From Streptococcus moroccensis (GTDB taxonomy: Bacteria > Bacillota > Bacilli > Lactobacillales > Streptococcaceae), in assembly GCF_030812835.1 (NCBI RefSeq), contig NZ_JAUSTM010000022.1:1-36495 (forward strand): a stretch of DNA of 36,495 nt. The letters run 5' to 3'. Under the pieces are notes generated by a model that saw only the letters and a program-made list of their open reading frames with translations, ran no database searches and was not told the origin of the DNA. Positions 27,591 through 35,141 of this stretch are shown piece after piece. A program made the translations under genes and the position numbers. The stretch's first letter is position 1. Every line of letters begins with the position of its first letter.

Positions 27591-28537
27591 TATTCTCCAT
27601 TTGACAAAGATATCTTTTTAGCCGTTTGAAGACGGTGGTTAATTCTTTGATAGTTTTCTGAAGACAGCTGAACACTTGGACTTGCAACAACTTGACTCGA
27701 GACATAGTTAGCAAAATCCAACGCGTCTGCCACTTCAAGGCCGTTAAAGAGTCCAGCAATTAGTCCAGCAACATGACTATCCCCTGCACCAATGGTATTA
27801 AGCACTTGACTAGGATAAGCAGGGCATTCCAATATGTTATCCCCATCATAAAACAAGGCGCCATCCTCACCTTTGGTGACGACCACCATGTTTTCTGTCT
27901 GCTGATAGAGTATTCGTAAAGACTCAGAAATCGTTTGTTTACCTGTCCAGAGCAGAAGTTCAGCTTTATTAAGATGGACTATTGGCGAAAGGGACAAAAG
28001 ATTTTTAAGGCGTTTGCTATCAATCTTATCCACTCTCGGACCTGGACAAAACACAATTTGCCCCTCAAGGAAGCTTAAGGCCTCTACTAGCTCTCGCCCG
28101 GTTTCTTCCTCTACTTCTAGACCACAAACATATATATAGTCGTAGACTTGATGATTGATATCTTTAATCCAGGCAGGATCAAAAAGGTATTCTACCCCAT
28201 GGTAGGACACAAAAGTCCTCTCACCATCAGGCTCTACAAAACAATAGCAACAGCCATTCTCACCACTTAAGGAAATAGGTGACTGAATCCCTATTTTTTC
28301 TAATTCTTGATGGACAAATTGTCCATAAATCCCACTGCCAACTGGGGAAATAAAGGTATAGGGAAGCTCAAGATGGTGAAGCAAATTAACGACGTTAAAA
28401 GCACAGCCACCTAAACTTAGTTTTTGCCGACTGACATGCACATCCTCCTCTCTTTTAGGGAGTTGGTCGACAGCAATCATAACATCACAGACCGTTGATC
28501 CAATGACAAGGATTTTTCGCGATACAGACTGATTCAT
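27590..28537 (-). CDS. PfkB/ribokinase-family sugar or nucleoside kinase
   Basis: Encodes 315 residues with both PfkB signatures: the N-terminal glycine-rich LSLGGCAFNVVNLLHHL (about 41-57) and the C-terminal NTIGAGDSHVAGLIAG (about 248-263) with the catalytic Asp of GAGD. The usual DTxGAGD is NTIGAGD here, and His replaces the common aromatic residue after GAGD. A cysteine-rich patch ENGCCYCFVEPDG lies near 88-100 at the substrate lid. The substrate could be a sugar, sugar phosphate or nucleoside. A good GGAGGAG ribosome-binding site precedes the ATG. It lies 37 bp after a thioesterase gene and overlaps a permease gene. Confidence 0.85.
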   Translation of the reverse strand: MNQSVSRKILVIGSTVCDVMIAVDQLPKREEDVHVSRQKLSLGGCAFNVVNLLHHLELPYTFISPVGSGIYGQFVHQELEKIGIQSPISLSGENGCCYCFVEPDGERTFVSYHGVEYLFDPAWIKDINHQVYDYIYVCGLEVEEETGRELVEALSFLEGQIVFCPGPRVDKIDSKRLKNLLSLSPIVHLNKAELLLWTGKQTISESLRILYQQTENMVVVTKGEDGALFYDGDNILECPAYPSQVLNTIGAGDSHVAGLIAGLFNGLEVADALDFANYVSSQVVASPSVQLSSENYQRINHRLQTAKKISLSNGE

Positions 28538-28574
28538 CTAACTCCTCCATTCCTGTAATCACTAGTTGCCTCTA

Positions 28575-28976
28575 TTAATAATTGCCATCTGCATCCTCAC
28601 GAACTCCTGTAACAAACATGGTAAAGGTTGCTTTAGCAACATCTTGTTTATGCTGATTGGTCACAGTGACATCTATGACCTTGGTTGTTTTTCCGTCATG
28701 GACACAAAGGCCATCAATAATGAGGCTATCTCCAAGTTTACCAGATTTCAAATAATTAACGCTAGATTGTAAGGTTACTGCATCAACCCCCATTGAAATA
28801 GAAACTAAGCCACTAATCTGATCACACAAGGTAAAGATATAGCCTCCATGAGCAAACCCATAATAATTAAGGGATTTATTGACAACTTCAGTTGCGACCA
28901 CAACATGACCCCTATCGTACGAAACTGTTTCAAAATTTTCAAATACGCGAATCTCATGCAAATGTTTATCTTCCAT
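28575..28976 (-). CDS. PaaI-type hotdog thioesterase
   Basis: Encodes 133 residues of the PaaI/YbgC-like hotdog fold, which hydrolyses acyl-CoA thioesters in characterised members. The catalytic helix segment NYYGFAHGGYIFTLCDQISG (about 37-56) and the strand LQSSVNYLKSGKLGD are typical. I start at ATG 28976 because GGAGG lies eight bases upstream; a GTG 15 bases further up overlaps that site. It is the first gene of a unit with the PfkB kinase and permease. The natural thioester is unknown. Confidence 0.85.
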   Translation of the reverse strand: MEDKHLHEIRVFENFETVSYDRGHVVVATEVVNKSLNYYGFAHGGYIFTLCDQISGLVSISMGVDAVTLQSSVNYLKSGKLGDSLIIDGLCVHDGKTTKVIDVTVTNQHKQDVAKATFTMFVTGVREDADGNY

Positions 28977-29003
28977 AAGGCGTTCCTCCACTCTATTAAA
29001 CTG

Positions 29004-29012
29004 ATTATATCA
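29004..29012 (-). promoter_or_regulatory. promoter of the thioesterase-kinase-permease unit
   Basis: TGATATAAT on the minus strand is a perfect extended -10 about 28 bases before the start codon. No strong -35 is visible at 17 bp. Confidence 0.65.
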
Positions 29013-29031
29013 TCTTTTAAACATTGCACAC

Positions 29032-29061
29032 AAAAAAGCGACCGATTCATTCGTCTTTTTT
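29032..29061. terminator. candidate bidirectional hairpin upstream of the thioesterase gene
   Basis: Runs of six A and six T flank short pairs GA/TC and CGA/TCG around a TTCAT loop. The stem is imperfect. It could stop readthrough from tpiA before the thioesterase promoter. Confidence 0.4.
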
Positions 29062-29170
29062 ACCCAGAACAACAAACCTAACAGTCAAAAATTGTTATGT
29101 TATCAGCTGTCTGCCTATTAATTATCAACATTAAAGATTTTTAGGAAAATTGAGTAATCCATTTTACACC

Positions 29171-29201
29171 AAAAAATCTCCTCAGCTAGGCTAAGGAGAT
29201 T
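29171..29201 (-). terminator. tpiA terminator
   Basis: On the minus strand AATCTCCTTAGC, loop CTA and GCTGAGGAGATT form a 12-pair stem with one wobble, followed by TTTT, 16 bases after the tpiA stop. Confidence 0.9.
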
Positions 29202-29217
29202 GAAAAAGTTATTAAGA

Positions 29218-29982
29218 TTATTTTACAAAATCAAGCAAAGCCAAGAAGCTATCTACTTCAAGAGAAGCTCCACCAACAAGAGCACCGTCAACATCAGGAC
29301 AAGCCATGTAGTCCGCAATGTTTTCTGGTTTTACAGAACCACCGTATTGAACACGTACTTTGTCTGCCACATCTTGTCCAAAGTCAGCTGCAACAACGTC
29401 CCGGACGGCTTTACACATTTTTTGAGCATCGTCTTGAGTAGCTGATTTACCAGTACCGATCGCCCAGATTGGCTCATAAGCAAGAACTGAAGATGCTACT
29501 TGCTCAGCTGTCAACCCTTTAAGCGCTGCAGATACTTGCGCGCCAACAAATTCTTCTGCTTTACCAGCTTCATACGTTTCAAGTGATTCACCACAACAGA
29601 TGATTGGTGTCATTCCATTTTTGAAAATGGCATGCGCTTTTTTATTGATGTCTTCATCAGTTTCTTTGAAGTAATCTCGACGCTCAGAGTGACCAATAAT
29701 AACATACTCTACACCAAGAGCTGCAATGGTTGCAGGGCTATTTTCACCAGTATAAGCACCAAAGTCTTCAAAGTAACAGTTTTGAGCAGCTACTTGAAGC
29801 TCAGAATTAGATTTTTTTACACCTTTTTTCATTCCTTCAAGAAAGATCGCAGGCGAACCAATAACAGTGTCTACAAGGTCGTTAGATGGGATAGCTTTAG
29901 CAACCGCACCGATAAACTCACGCGCTTCAGTGTGCGTTTTGTTCATTTTCCAGTTACCAGCAATAATGGGTTTACGTGACAT
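29218..29982 (-). CDS. tpiA: triosephosphate isomerase
   Basis: Interconverts glyceraldehyde-3-phosphate and dihydroxyacetone phosphate in glycolysis. The 254-residue TIM barrel has the substrate lysine in AGNWKMNKT (residues 8-16), the catalytic histidine in [12 protein letters not shown] (about 92-103), the catalytic glutamate and flexible loop in [14 protein letters not shown] (about 168-181), and the phosphate-binding YGGSV and GALVGGASL. The A/T-poor codon use relative to neighbours is consistent with high expression. A terminator follows directly, and an extended -10 promoter lies about 36 bases upstream of the ATG, so it is probably monocistronic. Confidence 0.97.
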   Translation of the reverse strand: MSRKPIIAGNWKMNKTHTEAREFIGAVAKAIPSNDLVDTVIGSPAIFLEGMKKGVKKSNSELQVAAQNCYFEDFGAYTGENSPATIAALGVEYVIIGHSERRDYFKETDEDINKKAHAIFKNGMTPIICCGESLETYEAGKAEEFVGAQVSAALKGLTAEQVASSVLAYEPIWAIGTGKSATQDDAQKMCKAVRDVVAADFGQDVADKVRVQYGGSVKPENIADYMACPDVDGALVGGASLEVDSFLALLDFVK

Positions 29983-30017
29983 TTCACTTACCTCTTCTTT
30001 TTTTAATTTACCTGTTT

Positions 30018-30026
30018 ATTCTATCA
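30018..30026 (-). promoter_or_regulatory. tpiA promoter
   Basis: TGATAGAAT on the minus strand forms an extended -10 about 36 bases before the tpiA ATG. The -35 at 17 bp (TTTCTT) is poor. A terminator-like hairpin lies just upstream at 30037-30075. Confidence 0.6.
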
Positions 30027-30036
30027 CAATTCCATG

Positions 30037-30075
30037 AAAAAAGAAAGGGATTTACAACAGCTCAAAATCTCTTTC
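30037..30075 (-). terminator. orphan terminator upstream of tpiA
   Basis: On the minus strand GAAAGAGATTT, an 11-base loop and AAATCCCTTTC form an 11-pair stem with one wobble, followed by TTTTTT. It points the same way as tpiA, but the next gene upstream (birA) is on the opposite strand. No gene here obviously uses it. Confidence 0.75.
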
Positions 30076-30216
30076 ATTGTCACTCCTCGTCTTCTTTTAT
30101 AATTTTATTTAGAAGATTTAAACCCCTTTTAAAGAACAGACAAGACCTAACAACTGGAAGATTACAACTACCTCCGTTGATAGGTCGTCGTAGGTTCTCC
30201 AAATTCCAGCCTTTTT

Positions 30217-30245
30217 TTGAGTAATTGTTGTCTTTTTGTTACAAT
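30217..30245 (+). promoter_or_regulatory. birA promoter, predicted leaderless
   Basis: TTGAGT (30217-30222), a 17-bp spacer and TGT-TACAAT (-10 at 30240-30245) form a good extended promoter. Six bases (AACCTT) separate it from the ATG at 30252. Confidence 0.75.
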
Positions 30246-30251
30246 AACCTT

Positions 30252-31205
30252 ATGAAAACCTATCAAAAAGTCTATCACATCCTAAAAAATGCCGACAATT
30301 ATATTAGTGGTGAACAATTAGCAGAACAATTAAATCTGTCCCGTACCAGTATCTGGAAAGCCACTCAACAGTTAGAAAAACACGGACTGGTTATCGATTC
30401 TATTCCCAATCGAGGCTATCGTCTTATTGAAGGGGACTTGCTAGAACCTTCTTGGTTATCTGATCAATTGCCATTCACTATTCACTACCGTGAAGATAGC
30501 CAATCAACCCAACAAGATGCTAGACAGGGGTTGGAAGCTGGAGATTTAGGCGATAGTCTCTATATAGCTCCAAGTCAGACAGGTGCCAAGGGACGGTTTG
30601 GTCGTCAATTTTTTGCGCCCCAGCAAGGCGGGATTTATATGTCTCTTCATCTCAAACCGATGGTAGCCTTTGAGCAAATGCCTCCCTACACCATTTTAGT
30701 CGCTGCAGCTACTGTTCAAGCGATTGAAAATCTTACGACAAAAAAACCCCTTATTAAATGGGTTAACGATATTTATCTTGATTCCAAAAAAATAGCTGGT
30801 ATCTTAACCGAAGCAGTCACGTCAGTCGAAAGTGGCCTCATCACTGATATTATCATTGGAATTGGCTTAAACGTTTACATTAAAACATTTCCAGAGGAAT
30901 TGAAAGATAAGGCAGGAAGCCTATTTGATGAACAACCTGAGATTTCACGAAATCAGCTGATTGCAGAAATCTGGAAGGTCTATTTAAACACACCTGAAAA
31001 CCAGCTTATTGATCTCTATAGAAAAAAATCCCTTGTTCTTGGTCAAACGGTTTCCTTCACTCAAAACAAAATAGCATATACAGGCCTTGCCACCGAAATC
31101 GACCGCGAGGGCCGTTTGCAAGTGGAAACTCCAAAGGGAGAGACTATTTGGCTCAATAGTGGCGAAGTTAGCCTAAGCAGTTGGACAAGCGAGCAGAAGG
31201 ATTAA
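30252..31205 (+). CDS. birA: biotin-protein ligase / biotin operon repressor
   Basis: Attaches biotin to carboxylase subunits such as AccB via biotinyl-AMP. The 317-residue protein has an N-terminal winged-helix domain (QLAEQLNLSRTSIWKATQQLEKHG and the RGYRL wing, about 25-60; quoted in parts), so it may also repress transcription. A catalytic domain follows with the adenylate loop GAKGRFGRQF and KWVNDIYLDSKKIAGIL. A small C-terminal domain ends the protein. I start at ATG 30252, because the longer frame from TTG 30225 would include the -10 box. No Shine-Dalgarno sequence is seen and the mRNA is predicted leaderless. No biotin biosynthesis genes are nearby. Confidence 0.93.
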   Translation: MKTYQKVYHILKNADNYISGEQLAEQLNLSRTSIWKATQQLEKHGLVIDSIPNRGYRLIEGDLLEPSWLSDQLPFTIHYREDSQSTQQDARQGLEAGDLGDSLYIAPSQTGAKGRFGRQFFAPQQGGIYMSLHLKPMVAFEQMPPYTILVAAATVQAIENLTTKKPLIKWVNDIYLDSKKIAGILTEAVTSVESGLITDIIIGIGLNVYIKTFPEELKDKAGSLFDEQPEISRNQLIAEIWKVYLNTPENQLIDLYRKKSLVLGQTVSFTQNKIAYTGLATEIDREGRLQVETPKGETIWLNSGEVSLSSWTSEQKD

Positions 31206-31337
31206 GTACCTAGAATTAAAAATGTAACGAGAAGATTCAGACATCACTGAACGGTCCTGCTCCAGTCAACATTCTCAAAATGTACTGTCACTATCTATAA
31301 AACTAAGGGGAGTTGGATACCTATTTTAGATAAATCT

Positions 31338-31382
31338 AAAAAGACCAGAAAGAGCGGCAACTTCACTTTCTAGTCTTTTTTC
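31338..31382. terminator. bidirectional terminator between birA and the 72-aa membrane protein gene
   Basis: AAAAAGAC and AGAAAG pair with CTTTCT and GTCTTTTT, with a single C-A mismatch and a 13-base loop. A/T runs flank both sides. The stem includes the stop codon of the minus-strand gene ending at 31370. Confidence 0.85.
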
Positions 31383-31588
31383 TTGGTCATTTTATCAATT
31401 CTAGCCTCGATTGCTCTAATAAACTTACTAAGCTGATAACTGCTATGCAAATTCCGCAACAAAATACTTCCCCAGATCATGACGAAGAGATACTGACCTG
31501 TCATCATCGATCTGTTGAAAAAATAAGTCGCAAACGCAGTTGATAAAGCTAGAAGAATAAATTGATACATAGGCAAATAGATTTTCAT
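31370..31588 (-). CDS. 72-aa membrane protein, possibly DUF3272-like
   Basis: Starts MKIYLPMYQFILLALSTAF and has two hydrophobic segments (about residues 7-22 and 30-43), followed by a positively charged amphipathic tail ending in MTKKKD. I place the start at ATG 31588. A TTTGCTATAAT extended -10 ends six bases upstream, so the longer frame (to 31639) would contain the promoter. There is no Shine-Dalgarno sequence and the transcript should be leaderless. It resembles small streptococcal membrane proteins of unknown function such as DUF3272, but that family name is a weak recollection. It is divergent from the HD-hydrolase gene. Confidence 0.75.
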   Translation of the reverse strand: MKIYLPMYQFILLALSTAFATYFFNRSMMTGQYLFVMIWGSILLRNLHSSYQLSKFIRAIEARIDKMTKKKD

Positions 31589-31594
31589 ACTGGT

Positions 31595-31603
31595 ATTATA
31601 GCA
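31595..31603 (-). promoter_or_regulatory. promoter of the 72-aa membrane protein, predicted leaderless
   Basis: TGCTATAAT on the minus strand is a perfect extended -10, with six bases (ACCAGT) before the ATG. The same 11-mer TTTGCTATAAT serves the divergent HD-hydrolase gene. Confidence 0.7.
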
Positions 31604-31615
31604 AACTTTTTGAGC

Positions 31616-31662
31616 AAAGTCCTCCAAAAAAAATGACAACGGTTCTTAAGGTAGAGGACTTT
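31616..31662. repeat. 9-bp inverted repeat between divergent promoters
   Basis: AAAGTCCTC (31616-31624) and GAGGACTTT (31654-31662) are exact inverted copies 29 bases apart, located between two divergent leaderless promoters. They could be paired operator half-sites or form a hairpin in DNA or antisense RNA. They lie upstream of both transcription starts. Confidence 0.55.
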
Positions 31663-31691
31663 ATCTTTTAATGGCGAAAAAGAGCCTATTT

Positions 31692-31700
31692 TGCTATAAT
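31692..31700 (+). promoter_or_regulatory. promoter of the HD-hydrolase gene, predicted leaderless
   Basis: TGCTATAAT (-10 at 31695-31700) with six bases (GAGGAC) before the ATG at 31707. GAGGA there is too close to the ATG for a normal ribosome-binding site. Confidence 0.7.
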
Positions 31701-31706
31701 GAGGAC

Positions 31707-32993
31707 ATGAATGAAAAAGTATTTCGAGATCCAGTACACAATTATGTCAATGTGGATCATCCCGTCATTTATGATTTGATTAACAGTAAGGAATTTCAAC
31801 GCCTTCGTCGGATTACGCAACTTGGCACTTCTGGGTTTACCTTTCACGGTGGCGAACATAGTCGTTTTTCCCATAGCCTAGGGGCCTATGAAATCGCCCG
31901 TCAAGTCACGGCAAAATTTGAAAAAAAATACCCCGAACTTTGGTCTAAGGAAGAAAGCCTGCTCACCAAGGTAGCGGCTCTTTTGCATGATATCGGACAT
32001 GGCGCCTATTCTCATAGCTTCGAACGCCTTTTTGACACCGATCATGAACTCATGTCTCAATTGGTTATCACGGATCCGGAGACTGAAATATGTCAGATTT
32101 TGCAGACAGTTGCTCCAGATTTTCCATATCAAATTGCCTCTATTATCAGCCATAACCATCCTAATAAAAAGATTGAACAACTGATTTCGAGTCAAATTGA
32201 TGTGGACCGTATGGATTACCTGTTACGAGACTCCTACTACTCAGGCGTAAGCTATGGAGAGTTTGACTTAACACGGATTTTACGGGTTATTCGACCGACT
32301 GCAGAAGGCATTGCCTTTGATATCCAAGGCATGCATGCTGTGGAAGACTACATTGTCAGCCGCTACCAAATGTATATGCAGGTCTATTTTCATCCTGCGA
32401 CACGTGCCATGGAAGTACTCTTGCAAAACTTGCTCAAACGAGCACGAGTTCTTTTCCCAGTTGAGCCAGATTTCTTCCAACAGACATCGCCACTACTCAT
32501 CCCATTCTTCAAGCAAAACTTCGATCTTTTTGATTACCTTGCCATTGATGATGGTGTGATGAACACCTATTTTCAAGCTTGGATGCAGTCTTCAGACGAA
32601 ATCTTAGCAGACCTTGCCAGTCGCTTTGTTAATCGTAAGGTCTTTAAGTCGGTAACCTTTGATGAAGTGGATGAAGAGAATCTCGATAACTTAAGACGCT
32701 TGGTTGCTCAAATTGGATTTGATCCTGAGTATTATACAGCAGTGCATCGCAATTTTGATTTGCCTTATGATATTTACCATCCCGAAGCAGAACAGCCTCG
32801 AACACAGATTGAACTTTACCAAAAAGATGGACGCATGGTTGAACTGTCTCAACGGTCGCCTTTAGTTAGCACTTTATCAGGAACCATTCATGGGGATCAA
32901 CGTTTTTATTTCCCTAAAGAGATGATTCAGGATTCTATTTTTGCTGATGATTACGAAAGTTTTATGTCTATCATTAAGGCAATGGAACATTAA
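31707..32993 (+). CDS. HD-domain phosphohydrolase (YwfO-like)
   Basis: Encodes 428 residues related to the dNTP triphosphohydrolase-type HD proteins. The metal-binding residues appear in order: His in HSRFSHSLGAYEIAR (about 50-64), the His-Asp pair in ALLHDIGHGAYSHSFE (about 92-107), and Asp in SQIDVDRMDYLLRDS (about 167-181). Start ATG 31707 gives MNEKVFRDPVHNYV, as I recall in homologues. An upstream in-frame ATG at 31671 is rejected because it lies before the -10 box. The Bacillus relative hydrolyses phosphorylated substrates, but the substrate here is not known. It is expected to be cytosolic. Confidence 0.88.
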   Translation: MNEKVFRDPVHNYVNVDHPVIYDLINSKEFQRLRRITQLGTSGFTFHGGEHSRFSHSLGAYEIARQVTAKFEKKYPELWSKEESLLTKVAALLHDIGHGAYSHSFERLFDTDHELMSQLVITDPETEICQILQTVAPDFPYQIASIISHNHPNKKIEQLISSQIDVDRMDYLLRDSYYSGVSYGEFDLTRILRVIRPTAEGIAFDIQGMHAVEDYIVSRYQMYMQVYFHPATRAMEVLLQNLLKRARVLFPVEPDFFQQTSPLLIPFFKQNFDLFDYLAIDDGVMNTYFQAWMQSSDEILADLASRFVNRKVFKSVTFDEVDEENLDNLRRLVAQIGFDPEYYTAVHRNFDLPYDIYHPEAEQPRTQIELYQKDGRMVELSQRSPLVSTLSGTIHGDQRFYFPKEMIQDSIFADDYESFMSIIKAMEH

Positions 32994-33042
32994 TGGACCA
33001 AAAGCACCTGTCGCTGCTTAGACTATGCTTTGAAAATGACTA

Positions 33043-33087
33043 AGGAAGGAGAAAAGGTCTTGTCAAACGAGTTCTTTTCGACTTCCT
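33043..33087 (+). promoter_or_regulatory. hairpin in the leader of the HAD phosphatase gene
   Basis: AGGAAG-GA-GAAAAG pairs with CTTTTC-GA-CTTCCT; the two GA steps face each other as a tandem G-A internal loop. Inner CTTG and CGAG can also pair. No T run follows, so it does not look like a terminator. It ends 24 bases before the HAD start codon. Confidence 0.55.
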
Positions 33088-33089
33088 AA
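33060..33089 (+). CDS. candidate nine-codon leader ORF (TTG start)
   Basis: TTG at 33060 follows AAGGAG with eight bases between and opens a frame MSNEFFSTS ending in TAA. It lies inside the leader hairpin of the HAD gene. It may be a leader peptide or simply a fortuitous frame; there is no amino-acid run that would suggest attenuation. Confidence 0.2.
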   Translation: MSNEFFSTS

Positions 33090-33111
33090 TGTATTTATAG
33101 AAGGAAAAACT

Positions 33112-33921
33112 ATGTCAATTAAACTTGTAGCTGTCGATATCGATGGCACTCTTATTACAGATCAACGTCAGATCACACCTGAAGTTTTTGAAGCTGTGCA
33201 AGACGCCAAAAAGCAAGGGGTTAAGGTTGTTATTGCAACAGGTCGCCCAATTGCTGGGGTTAAACAACTCCTAAACGATCTCAAACTCGATGAACCTGGA
33301 AACTATGTCATTACCTTTAACGGAGGGCTCGTTCAAGAGACCTCTAGTGGCCAAGACATCATTTCAGAAACTATGTCTTACGACGACTATATGGAGATCG
33401 AACTTTTGGGGCGAAAACTGGGCGTTCACATGCATGCCATCACAAAGGACGGTATCTACACAGCCAATCGCAACATCGGTAAATACACTGTCCATGAATC
33501 CAACTTGGTTAACATGCCCATTTTTTACCGTACCGCTGAAGAAATGGCGGATAAGGCTATCGTTAAAATTATGTTTATCGATGAGCCTGAAATCCTAGAT
33601 GCAGCTATCGCAAAGTTGCCGAAAGCCTTCTATGAAAAATATAATGTTGTCAAATCAGCTCCATTTTATTTAGAAATTCTTAACAAAACTGTCAGCAAAG
33701 GAGAAGCCATCAAGCACCTAGCTGAAAAACTAGACTTAACCTTAGATCAAACCATGGCTATTGGGGATGAAGAAAACGATCGCGCTATGCTTGAAATTGT
33801 TGGGACACCTGTAGTGATGGCAAATGGAAATCCTAAACTGAAGGAAATTGCTAAATACATCACCAAATCAAACAATGACAGTGGCGTTGCCCACGCCCTT
33901 AGAGAGTGGGTGCTCGACTAA
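33112..33921 (+). CDS. Cof-type HAD-family phosphatase (YidA-like)
   Basis: Encodes 269 residues of the Cof/IIB branch of HAD hydrolases. The nucleophile and acid aspartates lie in AVDIDGTLI (residues 7-15, Asp9 and Asp11), motif II in VVIATGRP (about 40-47), the lysine in the KGEAIKHLAEKL segment (about 198-209), and motif IV in IGDEENDRAML (about 218-228). The closest well-known relative is the sugar-phosphatase YidA, but Cof-type enzymes are broad, so the substrate is uncertain. AAGGA lies eight bases before the ATG. The stop codon overlaps the start of the first FemABX gene (TAATG), so the three genes form one unit. Confidence 0.92.
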   Translation: MSIKLVAVDIDGTLITDQRQITPEVFEAVQDAKKQGVKVVIATGRPIAGVKQLLNDLKLDEPGNYVITFNGGLVQETSSGQDIISETMSYDDYMEIELLGRKLGVHMHAITKDGIYTANRNIGKYTVHESNLVNMPIFYRTAEEMADKAIVKIMFIDEPEILDAAIAKLPKAFYEKYNVVKSAPFYLEILNKTVSKGEAIKHLAEKLDLTLDQTMAIGDEENDRAMLEIVGTPVVMANGNPKLKEIAKYITKSNNDSGVAHALREWVLD

Positions 33922-35141
33922 TGTATACCTATAAAGTTGGACTATCTTCCGAGGAACATGATGCTTTTGCCAAATCATCCGAACAAGCGAATCTTTTGCA
34001 GTCATCAAACTGGGCAAAGATAAAAGATAACTGGGGAAATGAGCGTTTAGGGTTCTATCAAAATGAGGAACTCATTGCTGTTGCCAGTGTTCTCATTAAA
34101 CCTCTTCCCTTAGGATTCACCATGCTCTATATCCCAAGAGGGCCAATCATGGACTACGGTAATCTAGAACTTGTTACCTTTGTCATGACCTCCCTCAAGG
34201 CTTTTGGTAAATCCAAACGGGCCTTGTTTATCAAGTTTGATCCTGCACTGCTCCTGCGTCAATACGCCTTAGCAGATGCTGAAACAGCTCCAGAAAATGA
34301 CCAAGTTCTAACCTATGTCAAGAACTTAGAACAAGCTGGTGCTACCTGGGCTGGAAGAACTTCAGATATCGCTGAAACCATTCAACCGCGCTTTCAAGCA
34401 AATGTCTATACCGCAGCAAATCTCACTGAGACCTTTCCAAAACACACAAAACGATTAATGAAAGACGCGATTAATCGTGGTGTTGTCACAAGTCGTGGAG
34501 ATATTTCTGATGTCACAGAATTTGCCAATGTGGTTGCATTAACAGAAGGTCGTAAAGGGGTCGCTCTTCGTAACGAGGACTACTTCAAAAAGATGATGAC
34601 CATTTATGGTGAGGATGCCTATCTCCATCTTGCAAAAGTCAATCTGCCGAAACGCTTAGCAGAGTATCAGGGACAATTAGCCCAAATCAACAAAGATTTA
34701 GCCGAAACTGCTGAGCACCAAAAGAAACGTTTGACTAAACTCAATCAGCAAAAAGCTTCGGTAGAGAAATATATCGCAGAGTTTTCTGAATTTGTGAATC
34801 GGTATGATGACGAGTTGGTAATCGCTGGTATCTTATCTGTCCGGTTTGGCAATGTCATGGAAATGCTCTATGCAGGCATGAACGATGATTTCAAAAAATT
34901 CTACCCTCAATATTCCCTATACCCTAAAGTCTTTGACGATGCCTATCAAGATGGTATCATCTGGGCTAATATGGGGGGAGTTGAAGGGAGTTTGGATGAC
35001 GGCTTGACCAAGTTCAAGGCTAATTTTGCACCAACCTTTGAGGAATATATCGGAGAATTCGACCTTCCTGTCAATGCCCTTCTCTACAAATTATCTCAAT
35101 TTGCTTATGAAACCCGAAAGAAATTAAGGAATAAACACTAA
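33921..35141 (+). CDS. FemABX peptidoglycan aminoacyltransferase, MurM-like
   Basis: Encodes 406 residues. FemABX enzymes add amino acids from aminoacyl-tRNA to the lysine of lipid II, building the interpeptide bridge. It shows two GNAT-like halves (MLYIPRGPIMDYGN near 75-88; NMGGVEGSLDDGLTKFKANF near 350-369) and a helical hairpin insertion at about 240-295 (AEYQGQLAQINKDLAETAE), as in FemA/FemX. The C-terminal FGN-Y-G region is normal. Start ATG 33921 overlaps the HAD stop; the longer frame from 33906 lies within HAD. MurM adds the first residue (Ala or Ser) in pneumococcus; which residue this one adds is not readable. Confidence 0.9.
   Translation: MYTYKVGLSSEEHDAFAKSSEQANLLQSSNWAKIKDNWGNERLGFYQNEELIAVASVLIKPLPLGFTMLYIPRGPIMDYGNLELVTFVMTSLKAFGKSKRALFIKFDPALLLRQYALADAETAPENDQVLTYVKNLEQAGATWAGRTSDIAETIQPRFQANVYTAANLTETFPKHTKRLMKDAINRGVVTSRGDISDVTEFANVVALTEGRKGVALRNEDYFKKMMTIYGEDAYLHLAKVNLPKRLAEYQGQLAQINKDLAETAEHQKKRLTKLNQQKASVEKYIAEFSEFVNRYDDELVIAGILSVRFGNVMEMLYAGMNDDFKKFYPQYSLYPKVFDDAYQDGIIWANMGGVEGSLDDGLTKFKANFAPTFEEYIGEFDLPVNALLYKLSQFAYETRKKLRNKH

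Noticed and set aside
30100..30215. Possible tRNA or rRNA fragment upstream of birA
   Set aside because: The more structured, GC-richer stretch around 30160-30200 reminded me of rRNA, but I could not align it to any rRNA end or fold it as a tRNA.
29976..30224. 82-codon plus-strand frame between tpiA and birA
   Set aside because: It spans the tpiA promoter and terminator-like hairpin, and its product is low-complexity with no plausible start signal.
31203..31337. Possible small RNA or gene remnant after birA
   Set aside because: No promoter, reading frame or clear fold was seen in this 130-bp stretch; it is probably only the 3' untranslated region before the shared terminator.
31671..31706. 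Longer start of the HD hydrolase
   Set aside because: The extension reads through the TATAAT box; homologues begin at the ATG at 31707.
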